A stretch of 64,000 nucleotides of DNA from Vanrija pseudolonga (taxonomy: Eukaryota > Basidiomycota > Tremellomycetes > Trichosporonales > Trichosporonaceae): assembly GCF_020906515.1 (NCBI RefSeq), contig NC_085851.1, forward strand, positions 496,001 to 560,000, read 5' to 3'. Position numbers and translations under genes: made by a program. This document shows positions 1 through 10,881 of the stretch, in pieces. The notes under the pieces are model-generated. The model had not been told where the DNA came from, searched no databases, and saw only the letters and a list, made by a program, of their open reading frames with translations. Numbering within the stretch: the first letter of the stretch is position 1; every line of letters starts with the position of its first letter.

Positions 1-117
1 CTGGGGATGATGCCGTCGGCCAACGAGGCCGACACTGTTCTGTCTCTCCCTCAGTATAAGCTTGACGCTCTGATGGCCATTTCCGCAGAGAGACCGCCCC
101 CAAGTTATTACGGTTAG
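1..117 (+). CDS. 3' end of long-tail surface glycoprotein (array member 1, partial)
   Basis: Only the last 38 codons and the stop are inside the window. The peptide contains LSLPQYKLDALM and ends PPPSYYG. The same tail motif (MPQYKLDALL) followed by a terminal PPxY ends the genes at 4252-6391 and 10882-13054, so this is the cytoplasmic C-terminus of a third long-tail member of the array. The rest of the gene lies upstream of the window. Function is unknown; PPxY is a known ligand of WW domains such as those of Rsp5/NEDD4 ligases, and that role is inferred here. Confidence 0.8.
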   Translation: MGMMPSANEADTVLSLPQYKLDALMAISAERPPPSYYG

Positions 118-202
118 CGGTCGTGGCCGAATTACTGTACGGCCCCAGTGTCAATCGTGTGTTTTTGTACACATTTTACATGAATGTATCTCGTAAGGAC
201 AG

Positions 203-1853
203 CTATCTCGGTGCAGCTCCCGGTGGCAAGACAGATGCGCCAGCACTACTCTTCGACGACGCACCGGGCGACTGACGTAGAACTGGCCGCCCTAGAATGG
301 CGGCTTTGTGCTCTGACAACGCCGAGTGATTTGCTGGAGGGTCTGGTGTCGCAACCGGTGTCGCAACCACAGCTGCTCGATTCAAGCCACGGGTGGAGCT
401 AGCTTCTGATGCTGATGGCGTCTCACCTGCCGCGAGGCTGGTCTCTGCGTACCCATGCCCAGCGCGCCCGTGATTGTCAGGCGAATCATAGAGCGCAGCC
501 TTTTCTGTCCCCGGCGATATGCGTAGCGGATAGCTGCCTGCTGGCGTGATGAAGGGAGTCGCGGCTGCGTCGTCTGCACGATCGAAGCGCAGGGGCGCGC
601 GTTTGTTCCTATCGATGGTCAACACACAATGCCGACTGCACGTCATATGCAGCTGCGTACCTTATGTGCGGGGGACCAAAATCCGCCGACGAGCAGCAGG
701 GCCAAACCGAGTACACCACCAACCACGCCTCCTGCAATGGCGCCAGTGTTGGTTGAATGGTGCTGCTCACCAGTGCCGAAGCCATCGAATGCAGTCGCGT
801 TGTTCTTCCCGATACCGACACCCGAGTACAGTGTGATGCTATGCAGGGCGACTGAGCTGTTGAGGGCCGGTGCCATGCTGAGATTGTACACCACCCTGGG
901 GTCCAATGGCATCGCGTACACGATCGAGTCTGACACCCACTTGTTCCTCGTCGTAACCCAGGCGAACGAAGCCGGGTTCAATGGTGGCGCCGGTGAAATG
1001 TTGATGTACAGTTTGTCGTATGTCGGGCCAGTCGTTCCGTTGATGATGATGTAGGATGTCCTGGGAGGCAGAGTGACGGAGAGCTCGGCGCCAGTGTTGG
1101 AGGAGCCAACGGCGTGGTCGTAGGCGATTCTGTCTTGCCCCCCAACTCCACCAATGTGATCGGAGACTGTCCACTTGCCCTTGTGGGTGAAGAAGGGGTT
1201 GATCTTGCCTTTGGAGGCGACGGACTCGACGCGTGTAGGCACGTTGTCGATGCTTGTTCTGAGGGAGTCAGGGTCATAATCTCGATACTTTTGCAAGCAA
1301 GTCAGACTTACGCCTCGGCGACCATGCCAGTCATTATCGTAACCGCACCCAGTGACCAGCTTCCAAATTCAAGGGCCATCCATATCTTCTGATATCCGAA
1401 TGGAAGTGTGGAGTTCTGCACAAGGATATCATTGGTCGGTGGAGTGAGCCGCAAAACGTAGTTGTTGACGGTGCAAACCCATGGAAGGAGGGGGTTCACG
1501 TCGGAAGATGCTGGGGTCCAGTCTCCAGTCACACTTCCACGGACAACAAACCCCGATCCGACGAAATTGAAGCGCCCGACCACAGGCGTGAAACGGAACT
1601 TGGATACCATGTACGAGTTGTGGAGAGCGCTTCCTTTGCCAACCATGCCCTCGACGTATGATGAGGGTGTTTCCGAGAAAGTCGTGTTCCACGAGGCCCT
1701 CTCGGGTGGTAGGTTGAAGTCGGGAACATATGTTACCGCAGAGCTCATGTCGCCGAGGTCCAGATTGAATAGGAGGGTCGGCTCAAACACCCTGGCAGCT
1801 GCCGAGGTGACCAGCAGCGTTGCTAGCAGTGAGCGCCACATTCCTGCCATCAT
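203..1853 (-). CDS. PPGA-tail single-pass surface glycoprotein (array member 2)
   Basis: Proposed exons are 1853-1312, 1258-677 and 608-203, giving 509 residues. A signal peptide (MMAGMWRSLLATLLVTSAAA) leads into an ectodomain with FNLDLGD, WNTTFSETP and EGMVGKGSA in its first half, and NGTTGP, PLDPRVVYNLS and LHSITLYSG in its second. A TM helix (GAIAGGVVGGVLGLALL) precedes a cytoplasmic tail ending VLPPGAAPR. Intron 1 is 53 nt. The closest relative is the gene at 6515-8162, also on the minus strand. The second junction is uncertain: the only donor that keeps the homologous tail frame is gtcccc (675-676), whereas the better-looking donor gtacgc (659-660) is out of phase. I chose the start next to the hydrophobic core, as in the paralogues; an in-frame ATG at 1883 is the alternative. 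Function unknown. Confidence 0.72.
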
Positions 1854-2206
1854 CAGGTGCTGGGTCCTCCTGGATGTCGACATGTGATGGGAGAGAGAGT
1901 TCGCAGAAAGCTGCACTCGGCTCACTTATGGGTGGGGGCATGCACGTATGTACATATGGGTTCTTGACCGGAGGTTGAATTCCCGTGTTGCTGTGTTCAA
2001 TCACAATGCCAAGACAGCGAACAACGGCACACGATGTTTAGATACATAATTAAAGGTACCCGTTCGCGGCCTCCAGTCGCCGTCAGTGAAACAACCCACT
2101 GTTCTTGCCGTTGATGACTTGCCCAAATGTATGTATGTAGTGAAGTGATCGTGCACCACTTGCTTCGAACCACCTTTAACTTCTCTACAGTTCACGCAGG
2201 CCCACA
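1854..2206. other. Intergenic region between divergent array members 2 and 3
   Basis: Shared upstream region of two divergently transcribed glycoprotein genes. I see no further reading frame and no clear consensus element. Confidence 0.6.
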
Positions 2207-3912
2207 ATGAGCATCATCTTCGGTGCCATACTGGCATTCGCTGCGTTCGACGCGGCCCATGCACAGGCCGCAACCGCCGCCAACAGTTCTCAGTACAGCC
2301 CGTCGGTATTCTTCAATCTCTCACTGCCAGCAACCTTTCCTTGGCTGGAATTCGAGCCCAACGGCTATGTCCCCCTATTCGCAAACAACACTGCATATCG
2401 ATGGGATCTTTCGTACACACAGAATCCCACAGGCGATCATGTTCCCGGAATGATGGGAGTCGGTACGGCGACAATGACAAGCTCGAGGGCGGATGGGTCG
2501 GTCAACGGAAGCGCACTTGAAAGGCAAAGTATTTACCTCGTTCTCGAGTATTCAGGAAATGGATTCTGGGTCCATGGGTCATTCGATGGACAATCAGACG
2601 ACCCATATGCAAAGGTTGCGACAGGCGACGACCCCCTCCGTCTCATCAACCTCGCTACCGAAGCCGATCCTGGCTTCCCAGTGGACGATCTCCTTGTCGG
2701 GGTAAGCCAGCAAGCCTTTGGCCGCAACGAAATGCACCTCGTCAACAATAATGGCACGTTGGCTATCACGGGGGTGACAGTGACAACAGGCATTGTCACT
2801 GAAGCGTGAGTCAATCCTGGGTGCAGGGTAAGCCTAACCTTAGCCCAACCTTGGAGGACGTGAAGGTCACAGTGGTGCCGTTCGTCACCGACGATAACGA
2901 GGCCAACCCCGACTTTCGTTACACAAAGCTATACTCACTGAAGACGGGTAGCCGTTGGCCCGTCTCTCAAACCATTGGCGGTGTTAGTGAGTGTTGTATT
3001 TCAAAGCTGTGGGCTCAATGTGCAGATGGACAGCCCGAAGTACCGTACAAGACACTGAGGACTACACCACCTGAAGACATGAACACGACCATGACGTTTG
3101 GTGGCACATCACAGTACATCGACATTACCGTTCCAATCAACACGTCCTTTGTCATGCTCAATGGCACCATTGGCCCAGATCACGGTTTATTCGACGTGAT
3201 GGTCGCACCTCCCCCACCCACCCGCTCTTTGTCCTTGGACCTTCGAGGGAACTGCACCTCTAAGTGGATATCTTCTGGTATGCTCTGGTTCTCCCCGTTG
3301 GACCCCACGGTTCAGTACAATATCACGCTCCAACCAAGGGCCGAAAACTCGACCGTGTTCGGTTTCCACAGCCTGACCTACTATTCCGGACTTTGGTATG
3401 TGCAAGTGTTGTTCGAGACTGACAACGTGAGGAGTGGGAACTCGTCGTCAGATTATACGGGGTCAGGCCATACCCATACTGGAGATCGTCCGAAAGCCAA
3501 TGCCGGGGCGATAGCTGGCAGTGTAGTTGGTGGATTGGCTGGCATTGTCATCCTTGCCGCCTTGGGATGGGTATGCTTATCGAAGAGGTCAGTGGAATAG
3601 GCGGAGCTTCTGTGGTCATGTGCTAACCCGAGCGTAGAGCTTCGCAAAACTCAGAGAAAGCAGAATGGGCGGTTGAACCTGGGAGCATTGTGACACCGGA
3701 GATGACCTCCATGGCCACAGATCGTGAGTTATTCACGGCGACGACCTTGCTGACTTTCAGCCCAATCTTCGGCTCCAACTAGACCTGCCCAGCCTTCCCG
3801 CACAACCGAGTCAGAGGCTCTGTCCTCTGGTCAGCCGGAGGAGGAGGAAGAGGAGGAGGATGTGGAGCTGCTACCTCCAACGTACAAACCTAACTGGAGC
3901 GTCGGAAGGTAG
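2207..3912 (+). CDS. Short-tail single-pass surface glycoprotein (array member 3)
   Basis: Six exons (2207-2805, 2844-2986, 3026-3395, 3432-3587, 3638-3723, 3761-3912) join in frame to 501 residues. They encode a signal peptide (MSIIFGAILAFAAFDAAHAQ), an N-glycosylated ectodomain (VPGMMGVGTATMT, then LNGTIGP, PLDPTVQYNITL, FHSLTYYSGLW) and a TM helix (GAIAGSVVGGLAGIVILAALGW). The short tail has an acidic run (EEEEEEED) followed by VELLPPTYKPNW, which contains PPxY. Introns are 36-50 nt; intron 2 (39 nt) is a multiple of three without a stop, so its retention would extend the protein. The direct counterpart is the gene at 8670-10486, with the same exon order plus one extra tail intron. Probably a plasma-membrane or cell-surface protein; ligand unknown. 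Confidence 0.82.
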
Positions 3913-4251
3913 AACGGCGAGTTGTATCATAGATGCTGTGCGTGATGCATTTGGCAAACGACTTCCCCCTGGCGGGCAACGGTCATGAAAGGCCTGCCGA
4001 TATCGTGAATGATGTCTTGGCATCAGGGCAGGTTGTCTTCCCGACCCACTTCAAAGTGCCCGTCCGCTTGTTTTCGTCGTCATATCCTCGGGCACTTACA
4101 GCACCGACACAGAAAGTCAAGCACACTATGGTGGTCGGTCACGGGGATGGATGTGGTGTCTGACAGGACTCGGGGTTGTATCAAGAATGATTGTTGCTCC
4201 TACTACCTCAGCGTATCTCTATCCAGCTCACCATCACCACCGACCACTACG
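3913..4251. other. Intergenic region before array member 4
   Basis: About 340 bases between two tandem plus-strand genes. An open frame runs in from upstream (4009), but its sequence before the signal peptide at 4252 looks non-coding. No element recognised. Confidence 0.55.
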
Positions 4252-6391
4252 ATGGGCAGGTGTGTGGTTACATGGCTGTTCGTGGCCCTGGCCTGCCATG
4301 TCGCCTCAGCTTTGTTCACACCAACGCTGTTCTTCAACTACACGGTATCTGGAACATCCCCGATGCTGAGCTTCCGACCCGACAAGCAGACGAACTTAGT
4401 GTTCGCGAACAACGCGATACAGGTTGTTCCGCCTTGGAACACGAGCTTCTCGGACATCCCATGGGGGAACTATGTCCCCGGTCAGGCACGGGTCGGGGCT
4501 ACGCGTTCATCGATCAGCAACGTGGCGAACAGAACAGGCGTGGTGTCTATTTATTACTGGGGAACCGGTTTGTATTGGTCTGGCGAGTTCACCTTCGACA
4601 CCGGGCCGAAGGGCGGGCTACTTCTTGCGAGTCGAACCGACATGCTCAACTCCTCGGTCGTACCAAGCAGAGCCCGCATCACTGTCAACAGTACCACCCC
4701 GACCAAGGCGTTTTCAGTGCTGGGCAACGGTGGACTTCCGGTTGTTGCTAATCGACAAGGAAACATCGGGCCAGAGACGGATTTCTACGCGAGATACCAG
4801 AATGACCCAAATGCGCTCTACACCCTGGCCATTGATAGCGTGACCGTCGAGACTGGTATTAGAGTCAATGCGTAAGCAGGGCTCTCTGGTGAAGGCTGTC
4901 AAAAGCTGACTCCCTACAGAACGAAGTTTGAGGATGTAAGCTCGCGTGTTGAGCGAATCATTACCCCCGACGGCAAGTGGAACGAGTTCTTCCTGCCTCG
5001 GGACGAGACATCAGGGTGGAATATCTCATCCGAACTGGACGGCGTTGGTAAGCTGCACTGGCACAGTAACATCTGTGGGACACTCACTGATGATTGTAGC
5101 TGGTCAGCCGACACCGCCGTACGCTGGTCACCGAACTATTGTGACGTCTTCTCTAGGCGACAGATTCTACGCCAATATTCCCCGCGGCACGGCGTTCATC
5201 GTTATCAACGGAACGACCGGGCCATCGAAAGGCCAAGCGCTTATCCAAGTCGCTGCTGAGGCCCCGGCCAAAGGCATGGCTTCAGAGGTCGTTCTCACCA
5301 ACCCTTGGGTTTCGTTGGAGACCATCTTCATGGCCCCTCTGGACCCTGCAAGACAATACAACATCACAATCTCTCCAATTGTTGGTCCGGACAACGAGAC
5401 CCTCACAAGCAATTCATACCCCAATGGAGTCGGGCTGCACAGCGTCACACTCTACAACGGAGGGTAGGTCAACGGAGGGAGCGCAAATCTAACGACCCCC
5501 AGGGACCTCCCGCCAGACCCAGCGAACAAGGCAGACGACGACAGTACGCCGTCAAGCAAGCCCCAAGTGAAGGACACAAAGTCGACCAATGTCGGCGCCA
5601 TAGCCGGCGGGGTGGTCGCAGCTGTCGTCGTCCTCCTCATCGCAGCGACCCTCTTCTTCCTGAAGCGCAGGAGGAACCGGTGCGTCCCCACTCCTAACCA
5701 CAGTCACTGATATGTATCAGAACCACAAAAGACAAGTTCCATATCGACGATGCGCCGTCAGCGTACAAGGATGGTATGTCCACGGTCACCGTCCCTCGCT
5801 GACATGTGCACAGTTGACGAAGGAGGCTACGCCGACGCCGCTCTCACAGCGGCGGTTCCCACAGACCCCCTTCTGATGGGTCCTGACACGAGGACACAGT
5901 CTGCGCCACCTAGGCAAGACGCGCCGCCGCGACGCCAGCGGGTCATGCACGCCCTTGATATGGAGGATGTTCCCCTCCAACCACGGACCATTGGCGGTCC
6001 CGGCCATATCGGCACGCTTCCTTCTGCATCAATGGTCCCAACACCACCAGCTTCAACACCGCAGCTGGTCGCCATGTCGCAGCACCAGCTGGATACCCTG
6101 CTCGGTGTCGGTCGTGGTGCTCGATCGGGCAAGGAGGCGAACACGATCGTCCAGGTCCCCCAGTCCAAAGTGGATCTCCTGAATCGGGCACTAGCGCCAC
6201 CTCCACATCGCCATGACACCGTCGTCTCGATCCCTCAGCACGAGCTCGACGGCCTGTTGGGCATCGCGGGGCCTGCACACTCAGCACATGCGATAGACGA
6301 CACCGGTACCGCTGTGTCGATGCCGCAGTACAAGCTCGACGCGCTGCTGGCTAGTAGTCAACGCCAGCTACCTCCGACGTACCATGACTGA
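4252..6391 (+). CDS. Long-tail single-pass surface glycoprotein (array member 4)
   Basis: Six exons (4252-4871, 4920-5047, 5100-5463, 5503-5679, 5721-5773, 5814-6391) give 639 residues. The protein has a signal peptide (MGRCVVTWLFVALACHVASA), an ectodomain with FNYTVSGTSP, WNTSFSDIP, NGTTGP, PLDPARQYNITI and LHSVTLYNGG, and a TM helix near residue 395 (VGAIAGGVVAAVVVLLIAATLFF) followed by KRRRN. The cytoplasmic tail carries VDEGGYADAAL, MHALDMEDVP, four degenerate copies of an M-x-Q-x-K-L-D-x-L-L unit (last copy SMPQYKLDALL) and the terminal LPPTYHD (PPxY). The gene at 10882-13054 is the same type with conserved intron phases. The repeats and PPxY suggest a tail that binds cytosolic partners, for example in ubiquitin-dependent sorting; this is inference. 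Confidence 0.85.
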
Positions 6392-6514
6392 GTTCGGGTT
6401 TCGTCGGCATATGTTGTATGCACCAGATGCTCATGCGAGGCGGATGACGAGACGCTCGCCATGTCACCACATTCCCAGGTCATAATGTACATGATATCCT
6501 CTACAGTGTCCATT

Positions 6515-8162
6515 CTACCTCTGCGCAGCACCGGGCGGAAGACCGCCAGGAGCGATGGGGCTCTGTTCCGAGGCGCTGGGCGACGAGCGTCCAGTGCTCG
6601 CCGTCAGAATCTGCGCCTTGTACTCTGCCATCCTGTCATGGTCCGCAGGAGCTGCACCGGCTACCGAAGGCGAAGTGGCAGAGGGTGCAGAGGCGCCAGG
6701 CGAAACTGCTGTGAGGCTCTGGCTGCTGCTACCAGCCGCCCAGCTGGGCCCGGCCGCCGACCCAGACGCAGCAAAGTCGGGCTGGGCGTACACTTGTTGT
6801 GGTGGTCGCAGTGCCGCCTTGTCCGCGGCTGCCGACTGGAAGAGGGGCTGGGTGCCGCTGTCTTGTCGTGGCGAGGCGATGAACGGCGTGGCTTGCGCGT
6901 CGTCTGCTCGTTCGAAGCGCAGTGGTGCTGTCCTCCTACCCAGCGTCAGCAGAACTCAAGGGCAGACAACGTCACACCACTCACCGCTGGTACCACCTGA
7001 AGAGCCAGAAACCCAAAGCTGCAAGCAACGCCAGGCCAAGGACGCCGCCGACGACACCTCCCGCGATAGCACCCTTGCTGACCGGGTTCTTGGCCGTCGT
7101 GCCGAGCTCATCGAAGGCAGATGCGCTATTACCCGTCCCGACTCCCGAGTACATCTCAATGCTGGAGAACGCCACGGTGCTGTTGGCTCCAGGCGCGAGG
7201 GTGAGCGTGTAGATGAGTCTTGGGTCCAGGGGAGTGACGTGGAAGATGGACTCGGCCACCCACTTGTCCTTTGTGCCGGTGTGAGAGAACGACCGCGGCG
7301 TCATGGGTGGTGCGGGGGACACATTGATGAACGCTTCGTTGTAGTTGGGACCCGTGGTGCCGTTGATGACGAGGAATGAGACGTTGCGCGGTAGAGTGGC
7401 GGTGAGCTGGGCGTCGCCCGAGCCAACCACATGCGGGAAGGAGATCTTGTCCTGCCCGCCGACGCCGCCAATGCTATCGACGACAGACCAGCTACCCCGC
7501 TTGGTGAAGAACGAGTTGATCGCACCATTTTGAACAATGCGTTCGATGCGAGTCGGCACGCTGCCAATGTCCGTTCTATCGCTGTCAGCGGTTGTATTCC
7601 CTCCCAGCCATACGTACGCTTCGGCAACGATCCCAGTCATGATGGTTGTGCGGTTCAGCACAAAGACGTTCAAGTACGGGCCGCTCATGATGGCGCTAAC
7701 CCAGCCAAAGGTGACATTCGTCGACTGGAACAGGACGTTGTCCGCTGGCTGGCTCACTTGCTGCTGTACTCCGTTCAACATGAGCTTGATCGGAACAGAT
7801 CTACTGCTGCCGACCAAGACTGGCGACCACGAGCCGTTCGTCGAGCCCGTCACCTTGAAGCCGTGGCCGACAAAGTTGAGGACTGCCTGGCTTCCAAAGG
7901 AGAAGTATTCGTTGGGCCTGGAGCCGATGTGTGCAGCGCTGCCCTTCCCCACCATGCCGGGCTCGTACGACCCCGACGGCGTGTCTGAGAACACCGTGTC
8001 CCACATCGTGACATTGACCAACGGCGGGTCCCGGTAGTCGGGCCAATAACGGTACATGCACGAGGTGTCGCCGAGGTCGTAGTCGAAGAAGAGGTTGGGC
8101 TCGTAGGCGGCGGTCGTCGCCAAGCGCGCCATTGCCACCAAGGCCAGTGTCAGCGCCGCCAT
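6515..8162 (-). CDS. PPGA-tail single-pass surface glycoprotein (array member 5)
   Basis: Three exons (8162-7618, 7575-6985, 6935-6515) give 518 residues. The signal peptide is MAALTLALVAMARLATTAA. The ectodomain has FFDYDLGDTS, EPGMVGKGSA, INGTTGP, PLDPRLIYTLTL and SSIEMYSGVGTG; the TM is GAIAGGVVGGVLGLALLAALGFW. The tail starts TAPLRFERADDAQATPF and ends GGLPPGAAQR. It matches the gene at 203-1853 along its length (for example APLRFDRADDAAATPF there). Intron 1 is only 42 nt, a multiple of three without a stop, so the region reads through as one frame; the paralogue has a 53-nt intron at exactly this site, which supports splicing. Transcribed opposite to the neighbouring plus-strand members. 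No PPxY. Confidence 0.82.
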
Positions 8163-8669
8163 GTTGTGCTGTCGGTGCCGGTTTGAGCGGCAGATAAGTT
8201 GTTGGGAGAGCGAAAGAGAGTGCGTCTCGGCGCTTGAAGGTGCTCGCGACTCCGCTCGACGGCATTAACTTCCTGTGGTGGGCCACTGGATAGCGCAACG
8301 TGACCTCAGTCTCTAGTATTCTAGCGGGAAGTGCGACACGCCCGCGCGGGCACCGAGTTTGAGATTGCAGGGACCAAACAACAAAGTACCCGTCTCTTGC
8401 GTCAATAGTGGGTTCTCCGCCCGCGGATGGCTTGATTGCAAGGGGCCGCCTGATGCACTATGGTCGCTCTTGCAGTGGTACTTTCCTGCTGGCCCTGCCC
8501 GAGTCCCTCACGTGTGCTTGGTTCATTGAACCTGTGGTCAAGTGTTAGCAGGTCGAGGTCGACCTTGGACGCTCCCATCGCTGTACATTCACCACTCGAC
8601 TCTATCGTTATCTTCACGCGACTGTGTTATCCTTCTCGGCGTACCGGCTCCGACAAGCGACAGAGGAAC
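8163..8669. other. Divergent promoter region between array members 5 and 6
   Basis: Separates two divergently transcribed glycoprotein genes. An open frame from 8460 continues in frame into member 6, but its first 70 codons lack coding character and would bury the signal peptide, so I treat it as 5' leader. Confidence 0.55.
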
Positions 8670-10486
8670 ATGACGGTCGCGGTGCTCTTGGGTGCCATCG
8701 CCCTCCTGGGTGGTGCTGCTGCTCAGATCCCCAAAACCACTTTCGGCAGGAACCTCACGCACATCACACCGACGCTCTATTTCAACATCACTATCCCAGC
8801 GTCTGACGGCAGCATGGACTGGCAACCGACGTATACAAACTCGAGTTTGTGGTCCATCTCGTTCTCTGGGTCGCCTGACAGCACCTATGTTCCGGGCATG
8901 ATGGGTGTGGGCGAGGCGACGATGACGGCCTTGGGTTTCCAGTCGCGCATCGTTAGCAACAGCAGCACCTCCATCAATGACACGACTTTCGTTCCGTGGC
9001 CGTCACTGCGGCAAACATTTGTTGGCTCGGGCTTCTACCTCCACGGCTCGACGAGTAATGGGACGATCAAAGCAGAGAACGTGGCGTACGAAGTCGTGGA
9101 CCAGGAGAACTTGCACGGCGACCTGCTGTGCGCGGCAAGCGCTCTTCCATGGGGATACTACCCTATGGAATACACGGTTGTCGACGGCCCGGTCAGCATC
9201 ACAGGCATGACGATAACGACAGGACTTAAGACTCAAGCGTAAGTGTTTGTTTGCCCCAGTATACTGGAACCGATGGCCAGTTCTGAATGTCGCGCTTCAG
9301 CCCCACGATGGACGAGGTCAAGGTCAAGTCGGCGAATTTCATCTTGGACGACGGCACGTTCAACGCGGTCGACTTCTTGTATGGCCGGGGTTCTGACTGG
9401 GTTGTGGACCCGGGAATTGGAGGCGTCAGTGAGTTGTCCCCTGCTACTTGTGCTCCTTGTGCTCGCGCCTTGCCGTTTGCTCATCTCGGCTAGACGGACA
9501 GCCATTCGTGTCCTACCCGACTATCCGCCCCGGGCGCCAGCCGGCAGGCCAGTTTCAACAGATTCTCGTCCCCGTCCCCGCCAACACGTCCTTCTTCATG
9601 ATCAACGGCACCACCGGTCCCGATCGGGACATTTTGGGCGTGGGCTTTAATGTGGACCCACCAGAGCAGACGTCCATCTTCTATGGTGTGAACGCGACCA
9701 CGAAGTGGGTCACTCCTGGTATTCTTTACTGGGCGCCATTGGACCCGGCCGTCCAGTACAATCTCACCTTGCAAGGCAACGAAATCCATGGCGGTAACAT
9801 CAGCCTCCACAGCGTTACGTTCTACTCTGGCTTGTGGTGGGTATACCCCTCTCCGGGTACAGAGTTGGACTGACATCTTCTCCAGGGGAGACGGAAGCGT
9901 CAACGCGTCCGCGGTTGGTGACAATCCCAAGAAGAAGAGCAACACGGGGGCCATTGTCGGAGGCGTTATCGGCGGAGTCGTTGGACTCGGCTTGCTCGGC
10001 ATGCTCGCGTTCTGGCTATACCATCGACGGTGCGTATCGTCAAAGACTGACGCTGGGTACATTCCTGACGAGGGCGCAGCGCTGCCGACAATGCGGAGAA
10101 GAAGAAATGGGCCGTCAATCCTGATCAAGCGGTGTACGAGAAGCCTAACACCGGATCTGACCCGATCGTCTTGGGTATGTCCGATCTGTTGCCTCCCTTT
10201 GCCATGGCTGATATCTTGGTAGCCGAGCTGCCAAGACGAGACCCAGACGGCGACCACTTGCTGTCCGACGGCCCATGGTCACCGACGGACACGACAGATC
10301 CATCCGAGTTAAGGTGAGTTGCCCGACGCGACTGGCATGCCATCTGACCTCCATCGCAGCTCGGGAGGCGTTCCAAAGGGCCCGCGAGCGTTGCCGGCCG
10401 TCCCCCAGCCATCTGCGACGCCAGCCGTCGAGCTGCTACCTCCATCATACAACCCGCAGTGGAGCGGCGGTACTCCCAGAACGTAG
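8670..10486 (+). CDS. Short-tail single-pass surface glycoprotein (array member 6)
   Basis: Seven exons (8670-9238, 9301-9428, 9494-9836, 9886-10029, 10080-10174, 10223-10313, 10360-10486) give 498 residues. Features are a signal peptide (MTVAVLLGAIALLGGAAAQ), an ectodomain with LYFNITIP, VPGMMGVGEATMT, INGTTGP, PLDPAVQYNLTL and LHSVTFYSGLW, a TM (TGAIVGGVIGGVVGLGLLGMLAFWLY) and a tail ending VELLPPSYNPQW. The tail motif is nearly identical to VELLPPTYKPNW of member 3 (2207-3912) and includes PPxY. The exon structure matches member 3 with one more intron in the tail. The start is the ATG directly before the hydrophobic signal sequence. Confidence 0.83.
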
Positions 10487-10881
10487 TTAGCAGTGGGCGC
10501 AGGGATGTAAGAATAGCATCTGATTTCTGGGGCAGTATAATGTAGTGGGTGCCGAGATGGTCATGTGCGTGAGCCATCGGTCAGTTGCACTTCCGTAGGC
10601 ACCAGTGGCGCACTCGATCAAGCATAGTGTTGTGTAGTCTTTGCCCTGCCGCCGAACACTCGCTGAATTGTTTGGGTGCAAGGAACGCGCTAAAGTGTCC
10701 GCTGTATGCATGGTGGCCCTCCCTCGACCCACTATGACGGCGGCCATCGATGCCCACCTATCCCTGCATCCTGTAACCCGACCCTCGGGGCCAAGCAAGT
10801 ATTGGTGGCTAAAGTGAGAAGACACAATCACGCGTCGAAATTCATGATGGATGTTATCGTTGTCCACTTGACATCAACAGC
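10487..10881. other. Intergenic region before array member 7
   Basis: No reading frame with coding character and no clear element. It contains AT-richer sequence than its surroundings, as expected of a promoter and terminator region between tandem genes. Confidence 0.5.

Noticed and set aside
8460-8669. 70-codon N-terminal extension of array member 6
   Set aside because: It would place the signal peptide internally, and the other members start directly at their hydrophobic sequence.
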